Shown piece by piece: positions 27,542 through 35,037 of a stretch of 64,000 nt of DNA. The stretch spans positions 186,001 to 250,000 of the forward strand of contig CAXHTR010000002.1 of the NCBI GenBank assembly GCA_964019655.1, given 5' to 3'. The position numbers and the translations under genes are program-made. Under the pieces are notes generated by a model. The model had not been told where the DNA came from. It did no database searches and saw nothing but the letters and a program-made list of their open reading frames with translations. Every line of letters starts with the position of its first letter. The first letter of the stretch is position 1. The DNA comes from Perkinsela sp. pyNocScin1. Its lineage: Eukaryota > Euglenozoa > Kinetoplastea > Prokinetoplastida > Perkinselidae.

Positions 27542-28810
27542 TTAATCTTCTGTGTTTTCCGATTTCAAAAGTCCTAAGATATCTATCCCAGTTGTTAAAA
27601 CTGCATTTAGGACCCATCGTGGTATGTTTTCAGTGGATCCAAAATAATTCAGCATGAATTCTGCGATGAAGAGGTCAAACTCGGAAAGTCGAATCGCTTC
27701 CCGTGCTTTTCGGGTAATACGCATCATGAAGCTCATATTGTGGATCGTCAAAAGCTGCCCTCCAGTACGCTGATCGCTCCGAAAGGCATGATACAGGCTC
27801 AGCTTTGTGTATCGCTTGCACGTCAGGCAATGACAATGCGCATCAATCGGAGATAGCGTGAATTTTGCAGCTTTCGAAAAGTCGATTAGCCCGAACGTTG
27901 TAAGAGCTGTGCCAAAGCGTGCAGTACGGCACGGGTAAACACAGTCAAACATGTCTACACCGAGTGCTATAGCAACAACAACATCGACTGGATATCCAAC
28001 GCCCATGAGATATACCGGCTTATTCTTTGGTAAAAGCGACGTGCTCAAGCCAACAGTAGCGCAAAATTGTTCTTTCTCTTCGCCACCGCTCAGTCCACCT
28101 ATCGCATGACCCGGGCAATCGCGCTTAACAACCTCATCTATACATTTTTTACGAAGTTCTGGGTCATTTCCTCCCTGAATGATTGCGAAAAGGTTCTGGT
28201 CTCGGTATGAGTCAGGGGATGCCTGCCACACATCTATGCAGCGATCGAGCCATCGTATACTTCGGAGCATAGAATCTTCCATGTCTTCTCTGGATGGTGT
28301 CTTTATGTGTAATACATCGTCGAGTTGCATCATGATGTCACTTCCAATAGCTTGCTGAATGCGAATACTGTCTTCCGGCTTGAGCAAAAGCTCCAATGAA
28401 TCGTGACTGGAGGCGAATACTACACCCTCCTCGGTGACCCGAGCTAGCTTTTTTAAACTGACGAGCTGAAACCCACCGCTATCTGTCAGGAGGTTTGTCG
28501 GCCATTTTGAAAATTCATGAAGCCCACCGTAAGCGCGAAGAACTTCTTCGCCCGGACGCAAGCCTAAGTGGTACGTATTGCCAAGGATGATTCTGCACTC
28601 TTCAAAACCTATGGAAGGCTCATCGAGCTGGTTTTGCATCTGTTCAGAGAGGATTCCTTTTAGTGCCCCCTGTGTTCCAACTGGCATAAAAATAGGTGTG
28701 TATACTGGCCCATGCTTCATGTATAAGGCGCCACATCGGGCTTTGAAGTGAGTATTTTCTAGCTCAAATATACCCTCATCCTCAAGAGCCGGCATACTCG
28801 GGTCCTCCAT
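27542..28810 (-). CDS. Queuine tRNA-ribosyltransferase catalytic subunit (TGT/QTRT1)
   Basis: 422 aa from the ATG at 28810. The frame extends to 28891, directly against the upstream gene's stop, so the internal ATG is favoured. It swaps guanine-34 for queuine in GUN-anticodon tRNAs. Visible motifs are TPIFMPVGTQGALKG, ILGNTYHLGLRPGEE, the active-site LLTDSGGFQLVSL (Asp near 110), HAIGGLSGGEEKEQF, DMFDCVYPCRTARFGTALT with the nucleophile Asp, and zinc ligands CHCLTC plus a later His (LLTIHN). Full length for the eukaryotic catalytic subunit. Confidence 0.95.
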   Translation of the reverse strand: MEDPSMPALEDEGIFELENTHFKARCGALYMKHGPVYTPIFMPVGTQGALKGILSEQMQNQLDEPSIGFEECRIILGNTYHLGLRPGEEVLRAYGGLHEFSKWPTNLLTDSGGFQLVSLKKLARVTEEGVVFASSHDSLELLLKPEDSIRIQQAIGSDIMMQLDDVLHIKTPSREDMEDSMLRSIRWLDRCIDVWQASPDSYRDQNLFAIIQGGNDPELRKKCIDEVVKRDCPGHAIGGLSGGEEKEQFCATVGLSTSLLPKNKPVYLMGVGYPVDVVVAIALGVDMFDCVYPCRTARFGTALTTFGLIDFSKAAKFTLSPIDAHCHCLTCKRYTKLSLYHAFRSDQRTGGQLLTIHNMSFMMRITRKAREAIRLSEFDLFIAEFMLNYFGSTENIPRWVLNAVLTTGIDILGLLKSENTED

Positions 28811-28891
28811 TGAGAGAAAAAAATGTGACACAATGGAAATTATGCTTGAGCCAGATCGAATTCTGATGTTAAGATCATGGTCCATTCTCAC

Positions 28892-30472
28892 TCACTCTGA
28901 TTGGGTCAAGTATCTTACGACAAAAAAAGTTCCAACTGCTATGGATGCACAGATGAAAAGGCTGCGCAAAGGTTGGGCCTGCGGCGTGCGGTCTATCTTT
29001 TCCAGCCGTCTAAAGATTTTTTCTTCGTCAACCATCGTGCGTATTGTTATATGTGATGGCCTAAGTTTGATTCCAAGGTCGTGAAGAATCTTTTCTTGTG
29101 CATATGAAGCTGCTTTGATAGCCCCTGACAAAGCTTTTCGACTGTCAAAGTGAATTATATGCCATAATGGGGGAACAAAAATGCTTTTTATGTGCTGAAA
29201 GTAAATGAGACGCCCATAGGCTTGCTCTCCGAAAGCCTTTCGAGTCAGCTTCCATAGATGCAGGCTAGTAATTGGTTGCTTCGCTACATGGTAATGCTTA
29301 TCACTTGATGCAGGGCACTCTAAACACCGTACGTAGGTCTTTGTGACGTCTCTAATGTCAACAAGACTTACTAGCGAATGCGCATGTGGGTTGAGAATGT
29401 TCACGGCTGACACCTGCCTGAGCATATCTGGCATCGCCGTAGCGGAGTACAAACCCCATTCCAAGTTTGCACAACTTTCATTGAGTTGAGCATTGTGGAA
29501 AACAGGTCCCACTAATTGACCATGACTGATGAAAACTGCGTCTACGCCTACAAGCTTTGACAAGCGCGACACTTCAGAGCGTACTTCGTTCGAGCTCATA
29601 CAATACGAGGTTAGGTGCAAAGCTGTGTTCTTTTTGTATGAGCATGAGAATAATGAGCGAGAATGCGTTTCTGATGATTTGGTGCGAGGATCCCTCGAGA
29701 TGGTGACTAAAAGCTTTTTTACGTGAATCTTTGAGGTACCAGAGGAATTGATCCTCTGTATCGCGCGCAGAACATTATAAATTCCGCCATCAGCACCGCA
29801 CGCACCTAAAAACCCATTATCGATGACATAAGACGCGCCTTTGAGAAGCTCATCGAGAGCTGTAATTTCATCAAAATAATGAGACGCATCAATGCGATAA
29901 ACTTTCATTTGGTCCATTGAATGATCAGGAATTGCCAGCGATGAATCCTGTGACTTCGCATTGATGATACCAATGAAATCTGTTCTGATTGATGAAACCT
30001 CATCATTTTTTTCATTCATTACGAAGCGAACTCTATAGCCCTCACTCATCAGGCGGGAAATCAAATGTCCGTTAAACCAGTCATTGGCACCGAAGACAAC
30101 AACTGCACGACCAAACGACTTACGAGTAGGTGATGAACACAGACTATCTGAAACGAGCTGCTCATTGGGATCGGATATGAAATGCTTCTTAGGTTTCTTT
30201 TCTGTTGGACTCTTGCGGCTATATGCCGGTTTGGAAGGCGGTCCACCTGAATCAAGATCAAGAGCAGCAAATTTTCCTTCCGTTGAAGCTGCACGGCTAA
30301 GAGGTGATAGAGGAGTTTTACCATCGAGAAATCGCTCAGTTCCTGGGCCTAAGAGAAATGGTTGGTTTTCGATCCGCGTATCGTAAGCTTTTTTGTCGTT
30401 AGTTTCGCTTTCGTCAACTGCAGTAAAATTATCCTCAATATTAGAGCCTTCCTCTATTTTTCTTGCTGACAT
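28892..30472 (-). CDS. SDR-fold (3beta-HSD/NmrA-like) protein with C-terminal membrane tail
   Basis: 526 aa from the ATG at 30472 (MSARKIEEGSN). The first 115 residues are polar and probably disordered. The Rossmann start is AVVVFGANDWFNGHLISRLM, an altered Gly-rich loop. The Tyr region LTSYCMSSNEVRSEVSRL aligns with the extended-SDR Y-x-x-x-K motif but has Ser where Lys is expected, so catalysis is doubtful. VDIRDVTKTYVRCLECP matches the later SDR block. A C-terminal hydrophobic helix (LFICASIAVGTFFVVRYL) near the end suggests a tail anchor in ER or mitochondrial outer membrane. The substrate is unknown. Confidence 0.75.
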   Translation of the reverse strand: MSARKIEEGSNIEDNFTAVDESETNDKKAYDTRIENQPFLLGPGTERFLDGKTPLSPLSRAASTEGKFAALDLDSGGPPSKPAYSRKSPTEKKPKKHFISDPNEQLVSDSLCSSPTRKSFGRAVVVFGANDWFNGHLISRLMSEGYRVRFVMNEKNDEVSSIRTDFIGIINAKSQDSSLAIPDHSMDQMKVYRIDASHYFDEITALDELLKGASYVIDNGFLGACGADGGIYNVLRAIQRINSSGTSKIHVKKLLVTISRDPRTKSSETHSRSLFSCSYKKNTALHLTSYCMSSNEVRSEVSRLSKLVGVDAVFISHGQLVGPVFHNAQLNESCANLEWGLYSATAMPDMLRQVSAVNILNPHAHSLVSLVDIRDVTKTYVRCLECPASSDKHYHVAKQPITSLHLWKLTRKAFGEQAYGRLIYFQHIKSIFVPPLWHIIHFDSRKALSGAIKAASYAQEKILHDLGIKLRPSHITIRTMVDEEKIFRRLEKIDRTPQAQPLRSLFICASIAVGTFFVVRYLTQSE

Positions 30473-30545
30473 TGTTAAATAAAGAAAAGCCTCACACAAA
30501 AGGGTACGCTAAAAAATCTAGAGTGTGCCGTTGCTTAATTCACGG

Positions 30546-30896
30546 CTACTTGTTCTGTACTTCTAGATTCTTTTTCTTCTCGAAATACAGGGAATCAATA
30601 CGGGCAGACCCCATCGAAGTCACCCGAGGACAGCCTAAAACATCATAGCCCATTAGTACGCATTGGTAGCAGTAATACCCGATGTTAAATGCACCAGGAA
30701 CGTCACATACGAGGCACTTGTGGCATCCGTTACTGTCAACAATAAAACTACATTCATCACAGACCCTAACGATAGTTTCAAGCCCTATTTCCGAATCGCA
30801 GTGAACACATTTTCCATCGCATCTGTCGCATAGTCTTCCAATGCCCATACCTGACCGCTTACGGCATTGAACGATGTTTGAAAAGTGTTTGGACAT
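30546..30896 (-). CDS. Splicing factor 3b subunit PHF5A/Rds3
   Basis: 116 aa from the ATG at 30896. The whole protein matches the PHF5A zinc-knot fold: CRKRSGMGIGRLCDRCDGKC, CDSEIGLETIVRVCDECSF, GCHKCLVCDVPGAFNIGYYC and a C-terminal FEKKKN tail. Thirteen cysteines supply the zinc sites. PHF5A sits next to SF3B1 at the branch-point adenosine pocket. In organisms where splicing is mainly trans-splicing, it would serve addition of the spliced leader. Full length compared with about 110 residues elsewhere. Confidence 0.95.
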   Translation of the reverse strand: MSKHFSNIVQCRKRSGMGIGRLCDRCDGKCVHCDSEIGLETIVRVCDECSFIVDSNGCHKCLVCDVPGAFNIGYYCYQCVLMGYDVLGCPRVTSMGSARIDSLYFEKKKNLEVQNK

Positions 30897-31097
30897 GCTA
30901 GTTCATTTAAATATATTAAAAATTTATTTTAAAATTTCCGACGTATCATTTGAATTGGGTATGGTGAAGCGTTGCACAGCTGTCCTTATCCCATTTCATA
31001 CCATGGGCAAAAACTTCCGGATTTCTTCTATACGAGCATCGTGAATATTCACGAGATCGTCTGAAAAATTAAGCAGTGATAATTCTCTATTATCTCT

Positions 31098-31538
31098 CTA
31101 GTGCAACCGTCTCTTGTCGATCGCAGACATTTCATTTTTGAAACTTTCAAGCCACATTTGTCCATCTTCTTCCTCTCTGTTGGTAAAATCGTGAAAGGCA
31201 CTGTTGAATGCGGAGCTTCGTGAAGGGGTCGTACTATGCCTAGGACCTTCGCTTATAGATCCAGGAGTTTCAAAGAGCCTTGTTCGAATGGTTGTCACTG
31301 TTCGAGGGTCATCAATTTCATTAATTTCTCGCGCTGGTGTTTCGCAATCAAATTTTTCCGATTCATCATCGCATGGGTGACTTTCCCTGGCTTCATACTT
31401 CGAGGTTTCGATGACCTGAGATATCTTTTGATTGGTAAGGTTTAATGGTGCCTGCTTCTCAGTTGCCACAGATGAGTCACGGCACATTGCGAGAGAATTT
31501 CTTTGCTTACGAGAGGTACTCGGTAGCTCGTAATTCAT
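31098..31538 (-). CDS. Unknown small polar protein, first gene of the minus run
   Basis: 146 aa from the ATG at 31538. It is rich in Ser, Thr, Glu and Arg with no membrane or signal segment. A short conserved-looking block is VTTIRTRLFETPGSISEGPR, and another near the C-terminus is GQMWLESFKNEMSAIDKRRL. I recognise no domain. It lies next to the divergent strand switch and would be the first transcribed minus-strand gene. Confidence 0.55.
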   Translation of the reverse strand: MNYELPSTSRKQRNSLAMCRDSSVATEKQAPLNLTNQKISQVIETSKYEARESHPCDDESEKFDCETPAREINEIDDPRTVTTIRTRLFETPGSISEGPRHSTTPSRSSAFNSAFHDFTNREEEDGQMWLESFKNEMSAIDKRRLH

Positions 31539-31780
31539 CAGTACAGTTATTTTTTAAAATTAATATTCCAAGAATTAGTAATGCAATGTATTTCAGCGCA
31601 CTGCGAGAGTCGTAAGATAATCGAATTTAAGTTTCATTTGCTTCTCTTTTTGCCTTATTATACGAGTGTGATTTCTGTAATAGCCCGAATCCATATTTGC
31701 TACCATTGAGCAAACCTGATGCTGCACAGTAGAAAAATACTTATATTATTTTTCGTCACGTAATTAAACAGTAGTTTCCA
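31539..31780. promoter_or_regulatory. Divergent strand-switch region, candidate bidirectional transcription start
   Basis: A 242-base AT-rich gap separates two head-to-head gene runs of about 29 kb (minus) and 24 kb (plus). In kinetoplastids such gaps are where RNA polymerase II starts both polycistronic units. I see no TATA box or long G-run that would define the start. The assignment is positional. Confidence 0.55.
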
Positions 31781-32905
31781 ATGACGGAAGAAGATAACTA
31801 CAGCGATGAAGGTATATACGAGGAAGAGGAAGAAGATTGCACTGTTGCCAACGCGGACGTAATCCAAAAGTATAAATTAGCATCAAAGTTTTCGAATAAA
31901 GCACTCGATGCTATAAAACAATCCGCGATCGAAGGCGCCAGTATATATGAACTCTGTTGCATGGGTGATAGAATTATAACTGATGAGTGCAGCAAAGTGT
32001 ATACTAAAAAAGGTGATTCACGCGTTGATAAAGGTCTAGCATTCCCCACCTGTGTGTCAGTCAACGAAGCAGTATGTCATATTAGCCCTGATGCCGATGA
32101 AGCAAAGTCATTCAAACCCCTCAAAGCGAATGACGTGGTTCGAATCGATCTCGGCTGCCACATTGATGGCTACTGTGGCCTTGTCGCAGACACGGTTATT
32201 ATTGGAGGTGCAGAGCATTCTTCGCGTTCTCAAAATATAATCAACGCGACTAAAGCTGCGATGAATGTTGTGGTTCGCGCCCTGAGACCTGGCGTAAAAT
32301 ACTACGAAATTACAGATTTGATTGAGAGAGTTGCCAAGGAATATAAGGTAAAGGTTGTTGATGGTGCCCTCTCACACCGCATTTCACGCTACATTATCGA
32401 TGGAGGTCATATCATTGCGACAAAAGACTCTCCAGATGGAAAAGTACGTGATTTGGAAGTAGGGGAGAATGAGGTCTGGGCTATCGATATTTTCTACACT
32501 ACTGGTCAAGGCAAGCTTAAGCAAAAGGAGCAAAAGCCTCTGGTTTTTAAGCGCTCGCTCGAGAACAAATACCAGCTAAAGCTTCAGGCATCTAGAGATG
32601 TCCTAAAAACCATTAATCAAAAATTTCAAACATTTCCATTTTCTATTCGATATCTTGACCAAAAGAGAGGTCGCATTGGGTTGCAAGAGTGTCTTCGGAA
32701 CGACATGGTCGTAGCTTACCCTGTTCTTTATGAGAAAGAGGGAGAAGTTGTTGCACAGCTGAAATCAACAGTTATAGTTACCTCGCAGAAAATAGATCCT
32801 ATCACAGGAGCGCATGCGCTGTCTCACAGTGATGAAACTACCTTTACGGATGAGAAGATTCTCGAGTGGAAAATGAAATCCCTTCAGCTTCAAGAAAAGA
32901 ACTAG
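31781..32905 (+). CDS. EBP1/PA2G4-like M24 (pita-bread fold) protein
   Basis: 374 aa from the ATG at 31781. After an acidic start (DEGIYEEEEEDC), the methionine-aminopeptidase-like fold appears: ASKFSNKALDAIKQSAIEGA, FPTCVSVNEAVCHISP, NDVVRIDLGCHIDGYCG, GHIIATKDSPDGK and FYTTGQGKLKQKEQKPLVFK. As in EBP1/p38-2G4, several metal ligands of true aminopeptidases appear missing, so it is probably non-catalytic and binds ribosomes or RNA. The C-terminal basic tail of human EBP1 is shortened. It is the first gene of the plus run. Confidence 0.9.
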   Translation: MTEEDNYSDEGIYEEEEEDCTVANADVIQKYKLASKFSNKALDAIKQSAIEGASIYELCCMGDRIITDECSKVYTKKGDSRVDKGLAFPTCVSVNEAVCHISPDADEAKSFKPLKANDVVRIDLGCHIDGYCGLVADTVIIGGAEHSSRSQNIINATKAAMNVVVRALRPGVKYYEITDLIERVAKEYKVKVVDGALSHRISRYIIDGGHIIATKDSPDGKVRDLEVGENEVWAIDIFYTTGQGKLKQKEQKPLVFKRSLENKYQLKLQASRDVLKTINQKFQTFPFSIRYLDQKRGRIGLQECLRNDMVVAYPVLYEKEGEVVAQLKSTVIVTSQKIDPITGAHALSHSDETTFTDEKILEWKMKSLQLQEKN

Positions 32906-33066
32906 TTGTAGAACTCAATATCACCCAAACGAATCATCTGAGCTTACCAAGTCTATTATTTTCAAAACGTGTGAAGTCAATTCGATGAAAATTATACAAA
33001 AAAACTTGTCTTTCCTGAGGGGTGAATTAACTTTGTCTGAAATTCCTATGATATTGATCGGTGAAA

Positions 33067-34062
33067 ATGCATAGCTCTTCCGTCAATTTTACTGTCGCTA
33101 GTGTACTCTCAGCGCTGATTGCTGTTGCAAGTTGTATCGCAACGATAACGCACCACTGGAGTGCACTAAAGATCCCATCTGACAGCGTTACACCACTGAC
33201 AACTGCCACAGGTGGGTATGATATTCAGGGCTCGTACCACGCTGGATTGTTTCAATTTTGTATGGATAGCCCATCGGAAGGCCATTATAAAACATGCTAC
33301 GGTATAACTATGCCCATGAACTTTACCTGCGAAGGACCAGATGGGGATATAGTTCGTACAGCAAGCTCATTATATTTGCGCCTTACCCTCACCCGCGTGG
33401 CAATGATCGTCAGCATTCTAATCGCTCTATCGGCGGCTATCGTGTGCTTCATTGGAACATTTAAAAGGAGAAAAGCTGTCTACTTATGGTCGGCGATGGC
33501 ACTCACACTGACTTACACTTTTGCACTGACCTCAGCATGCGTGCTGTACGGCTATACTGAAGGATACTGGTATAAGTGTGGCCATAATCAATGTGGTGGC
33601 ATGTCGCGATGTCTCTTCTCATTCGGGTACAGCTATGGCTTGGCAATCGCATGCATGATTTTATCGTTTTTCGTCCTAAGCTTCCTGTGGTCTATGCGCC
33701 GTGGGCTTCCAGCTTCCCCATCAAAAAACAATGCCAATAGCACAAAACTTGTGAGTGAGAATAGTGACTCCATTCTCAACATCCATCCAAATGAGCTCAG
33801 TAAATCGGCGGAAAGGTTAGCTTCTCCACGACCAAGCGCTTTGGCTACAAAATCTGAAGACACTGGTAAACCCAGTCACCTTTCTGAGTCTAAGCATATT
33901 GCTAAGCCAGCAGCTCAACTCAACTCATCAAAGGTTGTTCCTGAAAAATCGAACGTTGTGCAGCCCGTGTTGGCTGAGCATAAAACAAAAGGCAATCAAC
34001 TGACTAAGGAATCCTCTGATTTTTCTGACACTGATTCTGATAGCTCATCTGACAGCAACTAA
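33067..34062 (+). CDS. Four-transmembrane claudin/amastin-like surface protein candidate
   Basis: 331 aa from the ATG at 33067; the frame opens two codons earlier at a GTG. Four hydrophobic spans are visible near residues 10-30, 112-135, 142-162 and 187-210 (SVLSALIAVASCIATI, VAMIVSILIALSAAIVCFIG, AMALTLTYTFALTSACVLYG, LAIACMILSFFVLSFLW). The large first loop has four cysteines (QFCMDSP, KTCYGI, FTCEG) as in claudin and amastin topologies, but the exact amastin signature is not present. The C-terminal 115 residues are cytosolic, Ser/Lys-rich, ending in a Ser/Asp repeat (SDTDSDSSSDSN). Placement in the amastin superfamily is tentative. Confidence 0.7.
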   Translation: MHSSSVNFTVASVLSALIAVASCIATITHHWSALKIPSDSVTPLTTATGGYDIQGSYHAGLFQFCMDSPSEGHYKTCYGITMPMNFTCEGPDGDIVRTASSLYLRLTLTRVAMIVSILIALSAAIVCFIGTFKRRKAVYLWSAMALTLTYTFALTSACVLYGYTEGYWYKCGHNQCGGMSRCLFSFGYSYGLAIACMILSFFVLSFLWSMRRGLPASPSKNNANSTKLVSENSDSILNIHPNELSKSAERLASPRPSALATKSEDTGKPSHLSESKHIAKPAAQLNSSKVVPEKSNVVQPVLAEHKTKGNQLTKESSDFSDTDSDSSSDSN

Positions 34063-34171
34063 GATCCTTGTTCATGACATTCGTAGCTTCATAAAGGCAA
34101 CGTTTTATCCATGCATAGATTTAAACCTGAAAAGCTACAATTTTTGAAGATCACTTATCTCATACCTTGAA

Positions 34172-34876
34172 ATGCACCGTAATATACTTTTAGGGCTTCG
34201 ACATGCGTCGAGCAAGCTCGCAGTCCACCGTCCTTCAGCCACTTTATCAAGAACTCAAGCAGGAGTATTCCATGGCTGCTCGCAAAATTACTCAACGCCA
34301 GCAGAAGAAAGAAAGTCGTTCACTCCGACCAAAAATCTTGGATTTATTCCTCGAGGTGCCCCATCTTGTGAGTGGTCGCACATCCATGAAACAGACGCAT
34401 CACAGGGAAAGATTCTTCGCACATTTTATCACAATGGAGCAGTTCACTTCCACTACCTGCCTCAGGTCAAGACCCGTGAGGAGCTCCGTGCTGCAGAGAA
34501 ACCCCGCGAAGACGGCTCTATGCCGAATCTTCCCTCTGCGCTTCTGTGTGATAGAACAAAGCGCGTTGTGCTCATTCTGCCCACCCCTTTTATTTGCCGG
34601 CTCCTCGCAGTACTTGAAGGTACCATGCCCACGACAGAGCTCGCAACTCGCAACACTCAGGGAACATTCTCAGGCGATTATAAGGCATACACGTTTGAGC
34701 TGAGCTGTACGACTGTCCTTCCTGACGGCACGAGCATGCCGTGGAAAGTAAGCTTTAAGCCAGGTGAAAGTATAATTTTGCACCGATTTTTATCCTTGTC
34801 GCTCGAGCGAAACTTTGGCTTCACGACGTATACTGACCAGCCACCTGCAAACCGCCAGCAAAATAAGCGCAAGTAA
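34172..34876 (+). CDS. Putative mitochondrial nucleic-acid-binding protein (Whirly/MRP1-2-like?)
   Basis: 234 aa from the ATG at 34172. The first 45 residues (MHRNILLGLRHASSKLAVHR) look like a mitochondrial presequence. The body has two halves of beta strands followed by a helix: one around HFHYLPQVKTREELRAAEKP, another MPWKVSFKPGESIILHRFLS with SLERNFGFTTY. This resembles the Whirly fold of kinetoplastid guide-RNA-binding MRP1/MRP2. No diagnostic motif settles it, and a mitoribosomal or other mitochondrial protein is the alternative. Confidence 0.4.
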   Translation: MHRNILLGLRHASSKLAVHRPSATLSRTQAGVFHGCSQNYSTPAEERKSFTPTKNLGFIPRGAPSCEWSHIHETDASQGKILRTFYHNGAVHFHYLPQVKTREELRAAEKPREDGSMPNLPSALLCDRTKRVVLILPTPFICRLLAVLEGTMPTTELATRNTQGTFSGDYKAYTFELSCTTVLPDGTSMPWKVSFKPGESIILHRFLSLSLERNFGFTTYTDQPPANRQQNKRK

Positions 34877-35037
34877 CGCATTCATAGTGAATAGACACCA
34901 AGCATACGCATTGAATATATTTGTAAGAGAGCATTTCTAGTGCTTTCCTCGAAGCAGCGCATTAGTTCCTGTCCAATATCACTTAGTGTGTAAGCCATAT
35001 CTGAACGCTTGCTACATAAAAATGAAATGTGGAGTGC

